A DNA stretch of 64,000 nt from Thermoplasmatota archaeon (lineage in GTDB: Archaea > Thermoplasmatota > JAKEGO01). The first letter of the stretch is position 1. Each line of letters opens with the position of its first letter. Both the position numbers and the translations under genes were made by a program. Below the pieces are notes generated by a model. That model did not search any database, had not been told where the DNA came from, and saw only the letters and a program-made list of their open reading frames with translations. The stretch lies in contig JANQNK010000020.1 of the NCBI GenBank assembly GCA_028279595.1, positions 124,001-188,000 of the forward strand. Reading direction: 5' to 3'. Shown in pieces: positions 50,243 through 58,179 of the stretch.

Positions 50243-50333
50243 ATTCACGCGCTCACTGACGTCTCGGCCTGTCAGCAACGCGTATCGAGTACGAAGGTTC
50301 CCGTTGGACCTGGGATCGACCTACAAGCGATGT

Positions 50334-51488
50334 CTACATCTCATCGAGAACGCTGTCGATGTTCTCGGCGATGATCTTCTTCTGCACCTCGGGAGCGCCC
50401 TCTCCCAACAGTGCGGCCTTGGCGTCATGAGGATACTCGGCCACCGGATGGGTCGCCATTACACCCCGTGCTCCAAAGGCCTCCGTCGCCCACTGGGTGA
50501 TCCCCATTCCCTCCTCCGTGTTGAAGAGTTTGGCCATGGAAGCGTTGGCCCGGGACTCCCGGCCAGTATCGCTGAGCCACGCGGCCTTCTCGACAAGAAG
50601 CCATCCCGCCTCGAGTCTGGCCAGGTTGTCCGCGAACTCAACCCTCTTGGACTCGTGCTCGAACAGCGTCTTCCCGAATGCCTTCCTCCTGCGTACGTGG
50701 TCGTATGCCATCCTGTACGATCCCAGGGCGGTCCCGAGAGCAAGCGCTGCTATCCCTATCCTGCTGGAATTGAAGATGTCCATAGTCTGGTAGAACCCGC
50801 GTTCCGGTTCGCCTATCATATTCTCGGCCGGTATCCTGACGTCCTCGAACCTGAGAGTGGAGAGATGGGATTCCTTCCATCCGTACTTCTGCATCCTCAT
50901 CCTCGTCAGGCCGTCGGCATCGCCGTCGACCGCGAACTGCGAGATGCCTCGATGCGCCCTGGCGGCTCCGGGGTCCGTCACCGCGGTGAACACCACGTGG
51001 TCGGACAGGTCTCCGTTCGTGATGTAGGCCTTCGTCCCGTTGATCACCCACTCATCACCGTCCCGCTCGGCTGTCGTGGTCAGCGCCGAAGCGTCGGAAC
51101 CTGCCCCCGGTTCGGTGTTCGCGAAGGCGATGACGGCGTCACCGTCCATCCCGGGCACCATGTACCTCTTCTGCTGTTCAGGGGTCCCGAAGAAATGGAA
51201 CGCCTGGACACCGAGCTGGGAGTGGGCGAATGCGGCGATCGCCAGACCGCCGGACAGCTGTGCTAGCTCCCTGTAAGTGTGAATGTTCATCTGCCATGGT
51301 ATCCGGACGTCGCCATCTTCCGTGTGCCTGAACCCGAGAAGTCCCTCCGAGCCGAGGATCTTCCACAATTCGTGCGGAGTGGTCATGTCCGCCTTCCAGG
51401 ACGGATGCTCTGGTCGTAGACGCTCCTCTATGACCCTCTTGACATGCTCGATGAACTCGACCTCTGCCCCTGACCTGCTGAAATCCAA
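50334..51488 (-). CDS. acyl-CoA dehydrogenase
   Basis: A 384-residue flavoprotein of the acyl-CoA dehydrogenase family. The substrate and FAD motifs are clear: AFANTEPGAGSDASAL, WVINGTKAYITNG, DVRIPAENMIGEPERGF and RKAFGKTLFEHES. The end reads YPHDAKAALLGEGAPEVQKK, where a Glu in GEGAPE takes the place of the catalytic base in many members. It oxidises an acyl-CoA to an enoyl-CoA. A TATA box ATTTATTAATAA and GGGGTGAG precede the ATG. No electron-transfer flavoprotein gene is in the window. Confidence 0.93.
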   Translation of the reverse strand: MDFSRSGAEVEFIEHVKRVIEERLRPEHPSWKADMTTPHELWKILGSEGLLGFRHTEDGDVRIPWQMNIHTYRELAQLSGGLAIAAFAHSQLGVQAFHFFGTPEQQKRYMVPGMDGDAVIAFANTEPGAGSDASALTTTAERDGDEWVINGTKAYITNGDLSDHVVFTAVTDPGAARAHRGISQFAVDGDADGLTRMRMQKYGWKESHLSTLRFEDVRIPAENMIGEPERGFYQTMDIFNSSRIGIAALALGTALGSYRMAYDHVRRRKAFGKTLFEHESKRVEFADNLARLEAGWLLVEKAAWLSDTGRESRANASMAKLFNTEEGMGITQWATEAFGARGVMATHPVAEYPHDAKAALLGEGAPEVQKKIIAENIDSVLDEM

Positions 51489-51541
51489 TGGCTCACCCCG
51501 TTATGGGACCGGCCCGGGATTATTAATAAATTGGGCCGAAC

Positions 51542-51976
51542 CTATCTTCGGGAGTACGTTCCCATCAGGACAGCCTCGCCGATCTTGTTCTGCTCGACGA
51601 GCTGGTAGAAGTTCCTCGCAGTGATCGTCGGCAGTATCTCCACCCTGAGCGCGTACAGTTTGAAGAAGTAACGGTGTGTCCCTGTCGGCGGGCATGGTCC
51701 GCCGTAGTTCTCCTTGCCGAAGTCGTTCGTGACCTGGCGTGAACCCTCTGGCACCACCCCTCGCGGGATCTCCCTCGCCTCGGAGGATATGTCGCAAAGG
51801 AGCCAGTGGACCCATGTGCCCATGGGTGCGTCCGGATCGTCCACGATCACGGCGAAGCTCGCCGTGTCCCCGGGGACCGCGTCCCATGCGAGATGTGGCG
51901 AAACGTCCTCGCCGTCACAGGAGAACAACCTGGGTATCATGCCTTCGTGCTGAAAGTCCTCGCTCCACAACTTCAT
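51542..51976 (-). CDS. PEBP family protein (YbhB/YbcL type)
   Basis: A 144-residue phosphatidylethanolamine-binding-protein-fold protein. VDDPDAPMGTWVHWLL and YGGPCPPTGTHRYFFKLYAL are the two conserved ligand-site motifs. The domain binds small anionic ligands; archaeal members may inhibit proteases or act in signalling. GGGGGGATCC precedes the ATG and a TATA box GATTATTAACC lies upstream. Confidence 0.93.
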   Translation of the reverse strand: MKLWSEDFQHEGMIPRLFSCDGEDVSPHLAWDAVPGDTASFAVIVDDPDAPMGTWVHWLLCDISSEAREIPRGVVPEGSRQVTNDFGKENYGGPCPPTGTHRYFFKLYALRVEILPTITARNFYQLVEQNKIGEAVLMGTYSRR

Positions 51977-52026
51977 TCGGATCCCCCCTTTCCGGGAACC
52001 GTCATACGGTTAATAATCCTTGCCCT

Positions 52027-52836
52027 TCAGAGCTTCGGGTGGCCCACCGAGCTCATGTAGATGACGGCCTCCTCCTCGCCGTCCACACCCACAAGGTGGT
52101 TCGACTCGCCGTCGAAGAGCGCGCCGATCTGGCATGTCGCCAGGTTGATGGCAACGGCCGCCAGGGCGAGGTTCTCCGCGATATGGCCCACATCCATGTA
52201 GACGTACCTGTAACCTCTCTGGCCGTACTTGAACAGCGTCCGCGCGAAAATGGCCGTCCATACGATCGTGGCTGGAGCCTCTGCTGCCATCATCTGGCCG
52301 AGCGCTGCCTGGGCAGCCTCTCCGCCCACCGACCCGGACCTTACCTCCTCGAGGTGGTGGCCCTTGATGTTGTAGTGATAGACCCCCTGTTCGACGCCGT
52401 CGACGTTGTTCACGACGATGTATGTCTCGATGGGATACAGTGCGCCGGCCGATGGAGCCGTCCGCAGCCTTTCGACCCTCGCGGAAACACGGAGCCCGGT
52501 CGATGACCAGAGCAGGAAGGACAGGTCGTCGAGCGCTAGGGACCTGTTCTCGTAGTGGCGGACGCTCCTCCGATCCCGAAGGACCACGTCCATCGATAGT
52601 GTCCCCCACCTGTTCGGCTCCGGGAGCTCCACCTTCCGGGCCTCGGGATACTGCTTGTATTGAGCGGGCCTCCTGATGGAGCGCTCCTTGGTCCCGGAGA
52701 CCCCGTCCCTGGAGTACCTGGTCTCCCTGTGGAACCTGTCGCCTACGCCCTCGTCGTCCTTTCCGAACGTGCCGGTCACCGTATCTGTAATGGGACTATG
52801 GATATTAGAACGTAACCCGAAAGGACCGATGATCAC
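52027..52836 (-). CDS. SagB/ThcOx-type nitroreductase-fold oxidoreductase
   Basis: A 269-residue FMN enzyme. FHRETRYSRD at about residues 35-44 and VVLRDRRSVRHYENRSLALDDLSFLLWSS are the SagB-type opening, followed by RTAPSAGALYPIE (FMN contact), GVYHYNIKGHHLEEV and the closing GVDGEEEAVIYMSSVGHPK. Relatives dehydrogenate thiazolines or oxazolines in peptide natural products, but many stand-alone members have unknown substrates. The GTG at 52836 overlaps the M28 peptidase stop; a later start is possible. No RiPP precursor or cyclodehydratase is visible nearby. Confidence 0.88.
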   Translation of the reverse strand: MIIGPFGLRSNIHSPITDTVTGTFGKDDEGVGDRFHRETRYSRDGVSGTKERSIRRPAQYKQYPEARKVELPEPNRWGTLSMDVVLRDRRSVRHYENRSLALDDLSFLLWSSTGLRVSARVERLRTAPSAGALYPIETYIVVNNVDGVEQGVYHYNIKGHHLEEVRSGSVGGEAAQAALGQMMAAEAPATIVWTAIFARTLFKYGQRGYRYVYMDVGHIAENLALAAVAINLATCQIGALFDGESNHLVGVDGEEEAVIYMSSVGHPKL

Positions 52837-53906
52837 GGCTTCAGTCGTTTCAGGGTGTACTCCAGCACGCGGCCGACGGCTTCGAGGCTCTTCCCCGAGA
52901 CCTTGTCTGGGGTGTCCTCCTGGGTGTGCCAGTAGTTCTCGGTCTCGTCCGGGTACTGGAAGTCGATGAGGTCAATGGCGGGGATGCCCCGGTCTATGAA
53001 CGGGTTGTGGTCGTCCCCGATGTACTGGCCGTCCTCGTCGACGAACTGCTTCACACCGAGCTTCTCAGCATTGGACCAGATGATGTCCATCAACTCCTCG
53101 TCGCTCTCCATGGAGTACAGCTCGCGGGGGATACGAAGTTCGGCGTCGCCGACCATGTCCACGACGATGACGTGCGCGATCTCCTCGACCTCGAGCGGAT
53201 CGAGGTTCTCGGCGTAGTAACGGCTCCCGTAGAACATGCTGCTTGCAGCGGGTCCTGAGTCCTCTCCATCCGTGAAGAGGAACTTGATCGTGAACGGGAG
53301 GTCCTCGTCCTTCAGGACCCTTCCGAGTTCCAGGAGCACCGCCACCCCCGAGGCTCCGTCGTTGGCCCCGACGATGGGCTTGTAGTAGTCCTCGTGGTCC
53401 GTCGGCCTCTTGCCGGGAGGCTGCTTTGCGTTCCTGTCCGAATATGGCCTCGTGTCGTAGTGGGCGATGAGCAGGATCGTCGGGTCGCCGGTATCCCTGC
53501 TCTCCTTCCAGGCGATGACGTTGGAGAACGGGGTTCCGTCCCAGTCGCCGTACCATCCAGTGAAGTTCTGGTACCTCGTCCGGTACCCGTACCCCTTCAT
53601 CGTGTCCTTGATCTCCTGGGCGACGGCCCGCTGGGCCGAGGTGTTCGGGGTCCTGAACCCGGCGTCGCACTGCCATTCCACGTGCTCGTAGGCCTTCTCC
53701 CCCGAGAACTCGAGGTTGTCGTAGGGCTCGTCCTCATCATCCGTCGTCAGAAGTGAGTACGCGGCGAGGGAGACCAATGCAGCGATGACGAGGACCGCCG
53801 CTATGACCATGAAAGTGTTGGGTGAACTCGTCTTCATGGGCCGGCGCGCCTTCGACCTGCCCTTGGCCTTCTCCTTCGGGGCCTCCTCGGCCTCCTCCCT
53901 GTACAT
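52833..53906 (-). CDS. membrane-anchored M28 aminopeptidase-like protein
   Basis: A 357-residue protein with a basic cytoplasmic N-terminus, one helix (FMVIAAVLVIAALVSLAAYS) and an M28 metallopeptidase domain outside the cell. Zinc ligands and catalytic residues lie in LIAHYDTRP, VGANDGASG, FTDGEDSG, VDMVGD and YWHTQEDT. The pattern with WHTQEDT also fits glutaminyl cyclase-like members. It probably trims peptides released by the subtilase and C25-like enzymes. It overlaps the next gene by four bases. Confidence 0.9.
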   Translation of the reverse strand: MYREEAEEAPKEKAKGRSKARRPMKTSSPNTFMVIAAVLVIAALVSLAAYSLLTTDDEDEPYDNLEFSGEKAYEHVEWQCDAGFRTPNTSAQRAVAQEIKDTMKGYGYRTRYQNFTGWYGDWDGTPFSNVIAWKESRDTGDPTILLIAHYDTRPYSDRNAKQPPGKRPTDHEDYYKPIVGANDGASGVAVLLELGRVLKDEDLPFTIKFLFTDGEDSGPAASSMFYGSRYYAENLDPLEVEEIAHVIVVDMVGDAELRIPRELYSMESDEELMDIIWSNAEKLGVKQFVDEDGQYIGDDHNPFIDRGIPAIDLIDFQYPDETENYWHTQEDTPDKVSGKSLEAVGRVLEYTLKRLKP

Positions 53907-53925
53907 CTTGCGTCGCTTCGCCAGG

Positions 53926-55257
53926 TCACCGCCCCCTTGAGAGCCGTCTTATCAGGGCGTCTGCCGCGCTGGCCATCGGATTGACGCACTCGCTTGCGAG
54001 GGGCGCGTAGCACCAGTCCGTGGTGGCCAGATCGTATGCTGTCAGTCCCGAGGTCACCGCGAGTGCGATGTAGTTGACCGTCTCCGATACCCCGTGGGGT
54101 CCGAAGACCTGACCGCCGACGATCCGTCCGGTGTCCGAGAGAGCCGTAAGTTTGATGGTGATCCTGTCGTCAGATATGTAATGGGGCCTGAGGTGTGACT
54201 GCATCTTGACCGAGATGGTCTCGAATCCGTCCTTGGCCGCCCTGCCGTCGGTCAATGCTGCCCCGCCCGCATGGAATGTGTGGGTCGCGACCACCCAGGA
54301 ACCCAGTGCTCCTGGGAACGACGCCTTTCCTCCGGCCATGTTCACCCCTGCTACCCTCCCCTGGCGTGTGGCCACCCCTGCGAGCCGCATCGGCGAGGGC
54401 TTCTCGCTGACGAGGTCGATGGTGTCGACGCAGTCCCCGGCGGCGTAGACGCCGCTCACCGTCGTCGTCATCAGATTGCTCACGAGGATACCGCCGTGCT
54501 CGCCGATGTCGCAGCCTATCGACCGGGCGAGCCCTATCTCGGGGACCACTCCGGTCGCGAGCACCACCAGGTTGGCGCCGATCTCCTCGTTGCCGGCCAG
54601 TACGCCCGTGACATGACCGTCGCCGACGATCCTCTCGAGCATGGCGTCCGTAACGATCCTGACGCCCTCCTCCTCGAGTGCCGCCGCCACGTTCTTCGAG
54701 ATGTCCGGGTCCAGCGAGGCCGGGAGGAGTTCCGGGGCCATCTCCACGAGCACCGTCTCGATCCCACGTCCGGCAAGTTCCGACGCGGTCTCCACGCCGA
54801 TGGCGCTGCCGCCGACGACCACCGCTTTAGTGGCAGTCTCCGCTGACGAGATGATCCCCCGGGCGTGCTCCGGTGTCTTGAGGACGTGGACGTTCTCGAG
54901 GTCGGTCCCGTCGACTGGCGGGACCATGGGCCGTGTGCCTGTTGCGATGAGCAATGAATCATAATTGAACGTGAGTTCGCCATCCTGGCCGACCGCGCCC
55001 ACCGTCCTCCGGTCGGGATCGATGTCGGTCACCGTCGTCCCGTTGAGGAGCTTGACCTTCCTGTACCTGGCCTGCTCCACGACGTTGGCGAGTTCCAGGT
55101 TCCCTCCGATGGCGAAGGGGAGGGAGCAGGGGTGGTAGATGTCGTGTCCTCCAGAGTTGATGACCGTGATGTCCGCCTCCCTGTCGGTGAGGGAAGCGTA
55201 GCCCGCGGCGGTCATGCCCGCCGGGCCGTGTCCGATGATAACGATTCGTCGCGCCAT
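53926..55257 (-). CDS. FAD-dependent CoA-disulfide reductase/NADH oxidase-like pyridine nucleotide oxidoreductase
   Basis: A 443-residue flavoprotein. VIIGHGPAGMTAAGYA binds FAD, Cys44 in YHPCSLPFAIGG is the single redox cysteine typical of CoA-disulfide reductases, persulfide reductases and NADH oxidases, VVVGGSAIGVETASELAGRG binds NAD(P)H, and GVYAAGDC binds FAD again. It may reduce CoA disulfide, polysulfide or oxygen. Given the sulfur genes in the window, a polysulfide or CoA role is attractive. The start at 55257 follows GAGGAGCC. Confidence 0.9.
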   Translation of the reverse strand: MARRIVIIGHGPAGMTAAGYASLTDREADITVINSGGHDIYHPCSLPFAIGGNLELANVVEQARYRKVKLLNGTTVTDIDPDRRTVGAVGQDGELTFNYDSLLIATGTRPMVPPVDGTDLENVHVLKTPEHARGIISSAETATKAVVVGGSAIGVETASELAGRGIETVLVEMAPELLPASLDPDISKNVAAALEEEGVRIVTDAMLERIVGDGHVTGVLAGNEEIGANLVVLATGVVPEIGLARSIGCDIGEHGGILVSNLMTTTVSGVYAAGDCVDTIDLVSEKPSPMRLAGVATRQGRVAGVNMAGGKASFPGALGSWVVATHTFHAGGAALTDGRAAKDGFETISVKMQSHLRPHYISDDRITIKLTALSDTGRIVGGQVFGPHGVSETVNYIALAVTSGLTAYDLATTDWCYAPLASECVNPMASAADALIRRLSRGR

Positions 55258-55302
55258 GGCTCCTCGTGTCGGAATGCCCATGTCCCCATATAATCGATTT
55301 GG

Positions 55303-56364
55303 TCAGATGCCCGCTGCCTCGAGCACCCTCTTCACCGATCCCTCGGCGTCCATCTTCGGGGGGATCAGCGCGTGCGCCTTGTCATACCCTCTCCGGAGAT
55401 CGATCTTCTTCTGGTCCTGGTGCGCCCAGTGCCTCTCGCCGAAGTGCTTCCGTGCAAGGTACTCCTGCTCCGTCTGTCCGGGGGTCGGCACAAGTATCGC
55501 CTTCCTTCCCATCGCTGCCAGGTCCATGAGCGTCGAGTAGCCCGACCTGGTAAGGACGATGTACGAACGGGAGAGGTATTCGGCCCTCCTGCTGGCGGAC
55601 ATATAGTCGTGGACCTCGACGCCCTTGACCGTGCGGACCTTGGCCTTCGAATCGGAGACGCCCCGGCTGACCACGATCTTCTTGTCCTTCAGCTTCCCGG
55701 TCTGCGCCATTGCCAGCTTCTCGAACTTCGTCCTCTGGGGCTCCGGACCGGAGACCGAGATGAATACATCGATGTCCTGCTCCGTTTCCACCGGCCGGAA
55801 GTCCGTGAGGATCCCTACGTACTCGATCTTCTTCCTGGGTACGAGGTCGAGGTCGTGGGACAGTATCCCAGTGAGATTTCGCTCGTCCTCGTCCGGTATC
55901 AGATATCTCTCGAACTTGTCCGAGAAGTCGGCGACGAACTTCTCGCTCTTCCTCTCGAAGGTCTTGATGTTCTTCGGTGCGAGGAAGCGCATCTGGTGCG
56001 TCATGAGATATGACGGCTTCCGCTCCAGGTAGACGCCGTACCTGTTGTCCGAGATGACCCTGTCGAACTTGATCCTGCGGTGCATCCTCTCCACGGCCTC
56101 GTGCTCGGCCTTGATGCCCTTGAAAAGTCCGGGAAGGGATGTCAGGAACTTCGCGTAGAACGTCATCTTGCTTCCCGTGTACGGGGACGGGTAGTCCGGA
56201 AGGTCGTGGACCTTGACTTCGGTCTCCCGCTTCATCATGGAGAGCGCCCTGCCGGAGGTGACGACGTGGACCTCGTGTCCCTCCTCTGTCAACTGCCGGA
56301 TGACAGGCAATGAACGTGATGCGTGGCCGAGTCCCCATGTGCAGATGCCGTAGAGAATCTTCAC
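55303..56364 (-). CDS. glycosyltransferase, MurG/UGT-like (GT-B)
   Basis: A 353-residue GT-B enzyme. YGICTWGLGHASRSLPVIRQL with the HGHxxR-like loop (GLGHASR) opens the N-terminal domain, and the C-terminal domain has ISVSGPEPQR, VEVHDYMSASRRAEYLSRS and LTRSGYSTLMDLAAMGRKAI with PTPGQTEQEYLAR, the nucleotide-sugar site. It likely adds a sugar to a lipid or surface component. It is divergent from the GGR-family gene, which acts on archaeal lipids, so a lipid acceptor is plausible. Confidence 0.9.
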   Translation of the reverse strand: MKILYGICTWGLGHASRSLPVIRQLTEEGHEVHVVTSGRALSMMKRETEVKVHDLPDYPSPYTGSKMTFYAKFLTSLPGLFKGIKAEHEAVERMHRRIKFDRVISDNRYGVYLERKPSYLMTHQMRFLAPKNIKTFERKSEKFVADFSDKFERYLIPDEDERNLTGILSHDLDLVPRKKIEYVGILTDFRPVETEQDIDVFISVSGPEPQRTKFEKLAMAQTGKLKDKKIVVSRGVSDSKAKVRTVKGVEVHDYMSASRRAEYLSRSYIVLTRSGYSTLMDLAAMGRKAILVPTPGQTEQEYLARKHFGERHWAHQDQKKIDLRRGYDKAHALIPPKMDAEGSVKRVLEAAGI

Positions 56365-56505
56365 GGCACCTTAACGTCTGTCTGCCATTATAGTATTATC
56401 TGTACTGGGGATTCCCGCACACGTCCCCTCGGTGTGCTTCCCGCCCGCCCCAGGTATCATATCATCATGGGAAGGATGGCCCGGCTGTACAATGGCATAC
56501 ATTAT

Positions 56506-56520
56506 CTTTTTATACATCTC
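56506..56520 (+). promoter_or_regulatory. TATA box of the leaderless GGR gene
   Basis: CTTTTTATACATC ends about 26 bases before the ATG at 56542, with no ribosome site in between, the classic archaeal leaderless arrangement. It fixes the start at 56542 although the frame is open far upstream. Confidence 0.65.
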
Positions 56521-56541
56521 AAACCTAACTTGCTAATCCTC

Positions 56542-57912
56542 ATGGACTCGGACGTTATCGTGATCGGCGCCGGTCCGGCCGGCAGCACAGCAGCCAAGTT
56601 CCTAGCAGAGAAGGGACTCGATGTGCTCATTCTGGAGAAGGACAAGCTTCCCAGGGACAAGGCCTGCGGGGGCGGGGTCGTCCGCCACATCCACAGGTTC
56701 GACTACATGAGCGATTTCATCAACGACAACCACCTCGGGGAGTGCAAGGCCCACAAGTCCTACGATCGCACCCTCAAGTATTGCGTGGAGTACCACACCG
56801 ACGACGTGATGTTCTACAACGTCCGCAGGCGCGACTTCGACCACCAGCTCGTCCAGTTCGCCCTGGAGTCCGGCGCACGGCTGGAGCAGGGTGCGGACAA
56901 CATGGTCCTCGACGTCAAGCTCGAGATGGACGGTGTGAAGGTCCACACCAGGGAGGGCGACCTGCACGCGAAGGTCGTCATCGGCGCCGGAGGCGCCATG
57001 GACCCGGTCGCGAGGTACATACGCCGTTCCGGCGGGAAGCCGGACGACATGTCGGACATGTCGATCTCACCTGTGTTCGAGTACCCGGTCGAGCAGTCCT
57101 ACGTCGAGGAGACATATCCCGATTACATGTCCTACTTCCACCACGGCTTCGACGACTCGGTCTATGCCTGGGTCTTCCCCAAGCGGGAGATGCTCAACAT
57201 CGGAGTCTGGCCGAAGCCGGGTATTCGGGTCAACCCGAAGGAGAAGCTGCAGACATACGTCGACCACCTCTACTCGGTCGACCTGATGCCCGAGGAGTAC
57301 ACGGTCGACAAGTACCTCGGTGCACCCCTCCCATCGGCAGGTCCGGTGGACGTCACTTACGATCACAGGATGATAATTGTCGGTGACGCGGCGAGGCTAG
57401 TCTCGCCGCTCACCGGCGAGGGCATATACTACGCGATGGAGTCGGGCCGCATGGCCGCCCTCAGCATCGAGGAGGCACTGGCCAAGGGAAGCCCGAACGC
57501 GAGCGCACTGGCTCCGTACCAGGAGATGTGGGAGTCCACCTTCGGCGCGGACCTGAGGGCCATGAAGAGCTACGCCCGCGATGTCGCGAACCACGGCACC
57601 ATGCTCATCAAGATGGCCTCCGACGACAAGCAGCTCAAGGGGCTGTTCGCCAACCTGTTCATGGGGACCGTCGGCGCCGCAGGGATGCGGAGCAAGGTCA
57701 TGATGCGCCTCGCCATCGACGTGCCGATGGACATCCTCAAGACCATCAATCCGCTGAGCCACCGGAAACCGGGCGAGCGCTCGCCACATACGGACAGGTT
57801 CGAGGAACCCCCCATCGACGGGCCGGAGGACGAGGAGCCGGAGGAGGATCTCCCGGACGACGGGATCAGACCGCCGGAAGGTCCTGACAGCGGACCAGTG
57901 GCAGAGACGTGA
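56542..57912 (+). CDS. geranylgeranyl reductase family flavoprotein
   Basis: A 456-residue FAD enzyme. VIVIGAGPAGSTAAKFLAEK is the dinucleotide-binding loop, KACGGGVV and FDYM the following family motifs, DHRMIIVGDAARLVSPLTGEG the FAD-ribityl site and IYYAMESGRMAA the helix after it. Members saturate isoprenoid chains of archaeal membrane lipids. A C-terminal extension of about 45 residues is rich in Pro, Glu and Asp and is not part of the core fold. The mRNA is probably leaderless. Specificity (lipid versus other isoprenoid) is not readable. Confidence 0.88.
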   Translation: MDSDVIVIGAGPAGSTAAKFLAEKGLDVLILEKDKLPRDKACGGGVVRHIHRFDYMSDFINDNHLGECKAHKSYDRTLKYCVEYHTDDVMFYNVRRRDFDHQLVQFALESGARLEQGADNMVLDVKLEMDGVKVHTREGDLHAKVVIGAGGAMDPVARYIRRSGGKPDDMSDMSISPVFEYPVEQSYVEETYPDYMSYFHHGFDDSVYAWVFPKREMLNIGVWPKPGIRVNPKEKLQTYVDHLYSVDLMPEEYTVDKYLGAPLPSAGPVDVTYDHRMIIVGDAARLVSPLTGEGIYYAMESGRMAALSIEEALAKGSPNASALAPYQEMWESTFGADLRAMKSYARDVANHGTMLIKMASDDKQLKGLFANLFMGTVGAAGMRSKVMMRLAIDVPMDILKTINPLSHRKPGERSPHTDRFEEPPIDGPEDEEPEEDLPDDGIRPPEGPDSGPVAET

Positions 57913-58051
57913 ACCACAGTTGGATCATTCCTTCCTAGCGAATGCGCTCGATGACGTCCGATGGATGTCATCAACGCGTGTCACCCGAAGATCCCGGAAC
58001 GACAGCTGACATCCCCGATGACGAAGAGGTTGATGCCGATACGTATCTCCA

Positions 58052-58070
58052 GCTGGCTCGATGAGCCAGC
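58052..58070. other. 8-base perfect stem-loop in the gap before the RHS gene
   Basis: GCTGGCTC-GAT-GAGCCAGC has an 8-base stem and 3-base loop in the 267-base gap between the GGR and RHS genes. No T-run follows, so it may be a transcript 3' end structure or a binding site. The remaining gap holds only weak TATA-like elements (TCTTTATCG, TTACTTTAACG) and the GAGGTGATGAG ribosome site of the RHS gene. Confidence 0.4.
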
Positions 58071-58179
58071 AATCTACCCAAAGGTCTTTATCGTGACGCA
58101 TCGCTTACTTTAACGGGGAACGGTCGGCAATGCGACAACAGGACCAATTCCATTGCTATGACCGTGCAGAGGTGATGAG

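Noticed and set aside
50163..51266. 367-codon plus-strand frame opposite the acyl-CoA dehydrogenase
   Set aside because: It overlaps a complete acyl-CoA dehydrogenase on the other strand and shows no motif of its own.
57913..58179. Possible tRNA or other RNA gene in the gap before the RHS gene
   Set aside because: An 8-base hairpin is present, but no cloverleaf, T-loop (GGTTCGAATCC-like) or CCA-type end could be found.
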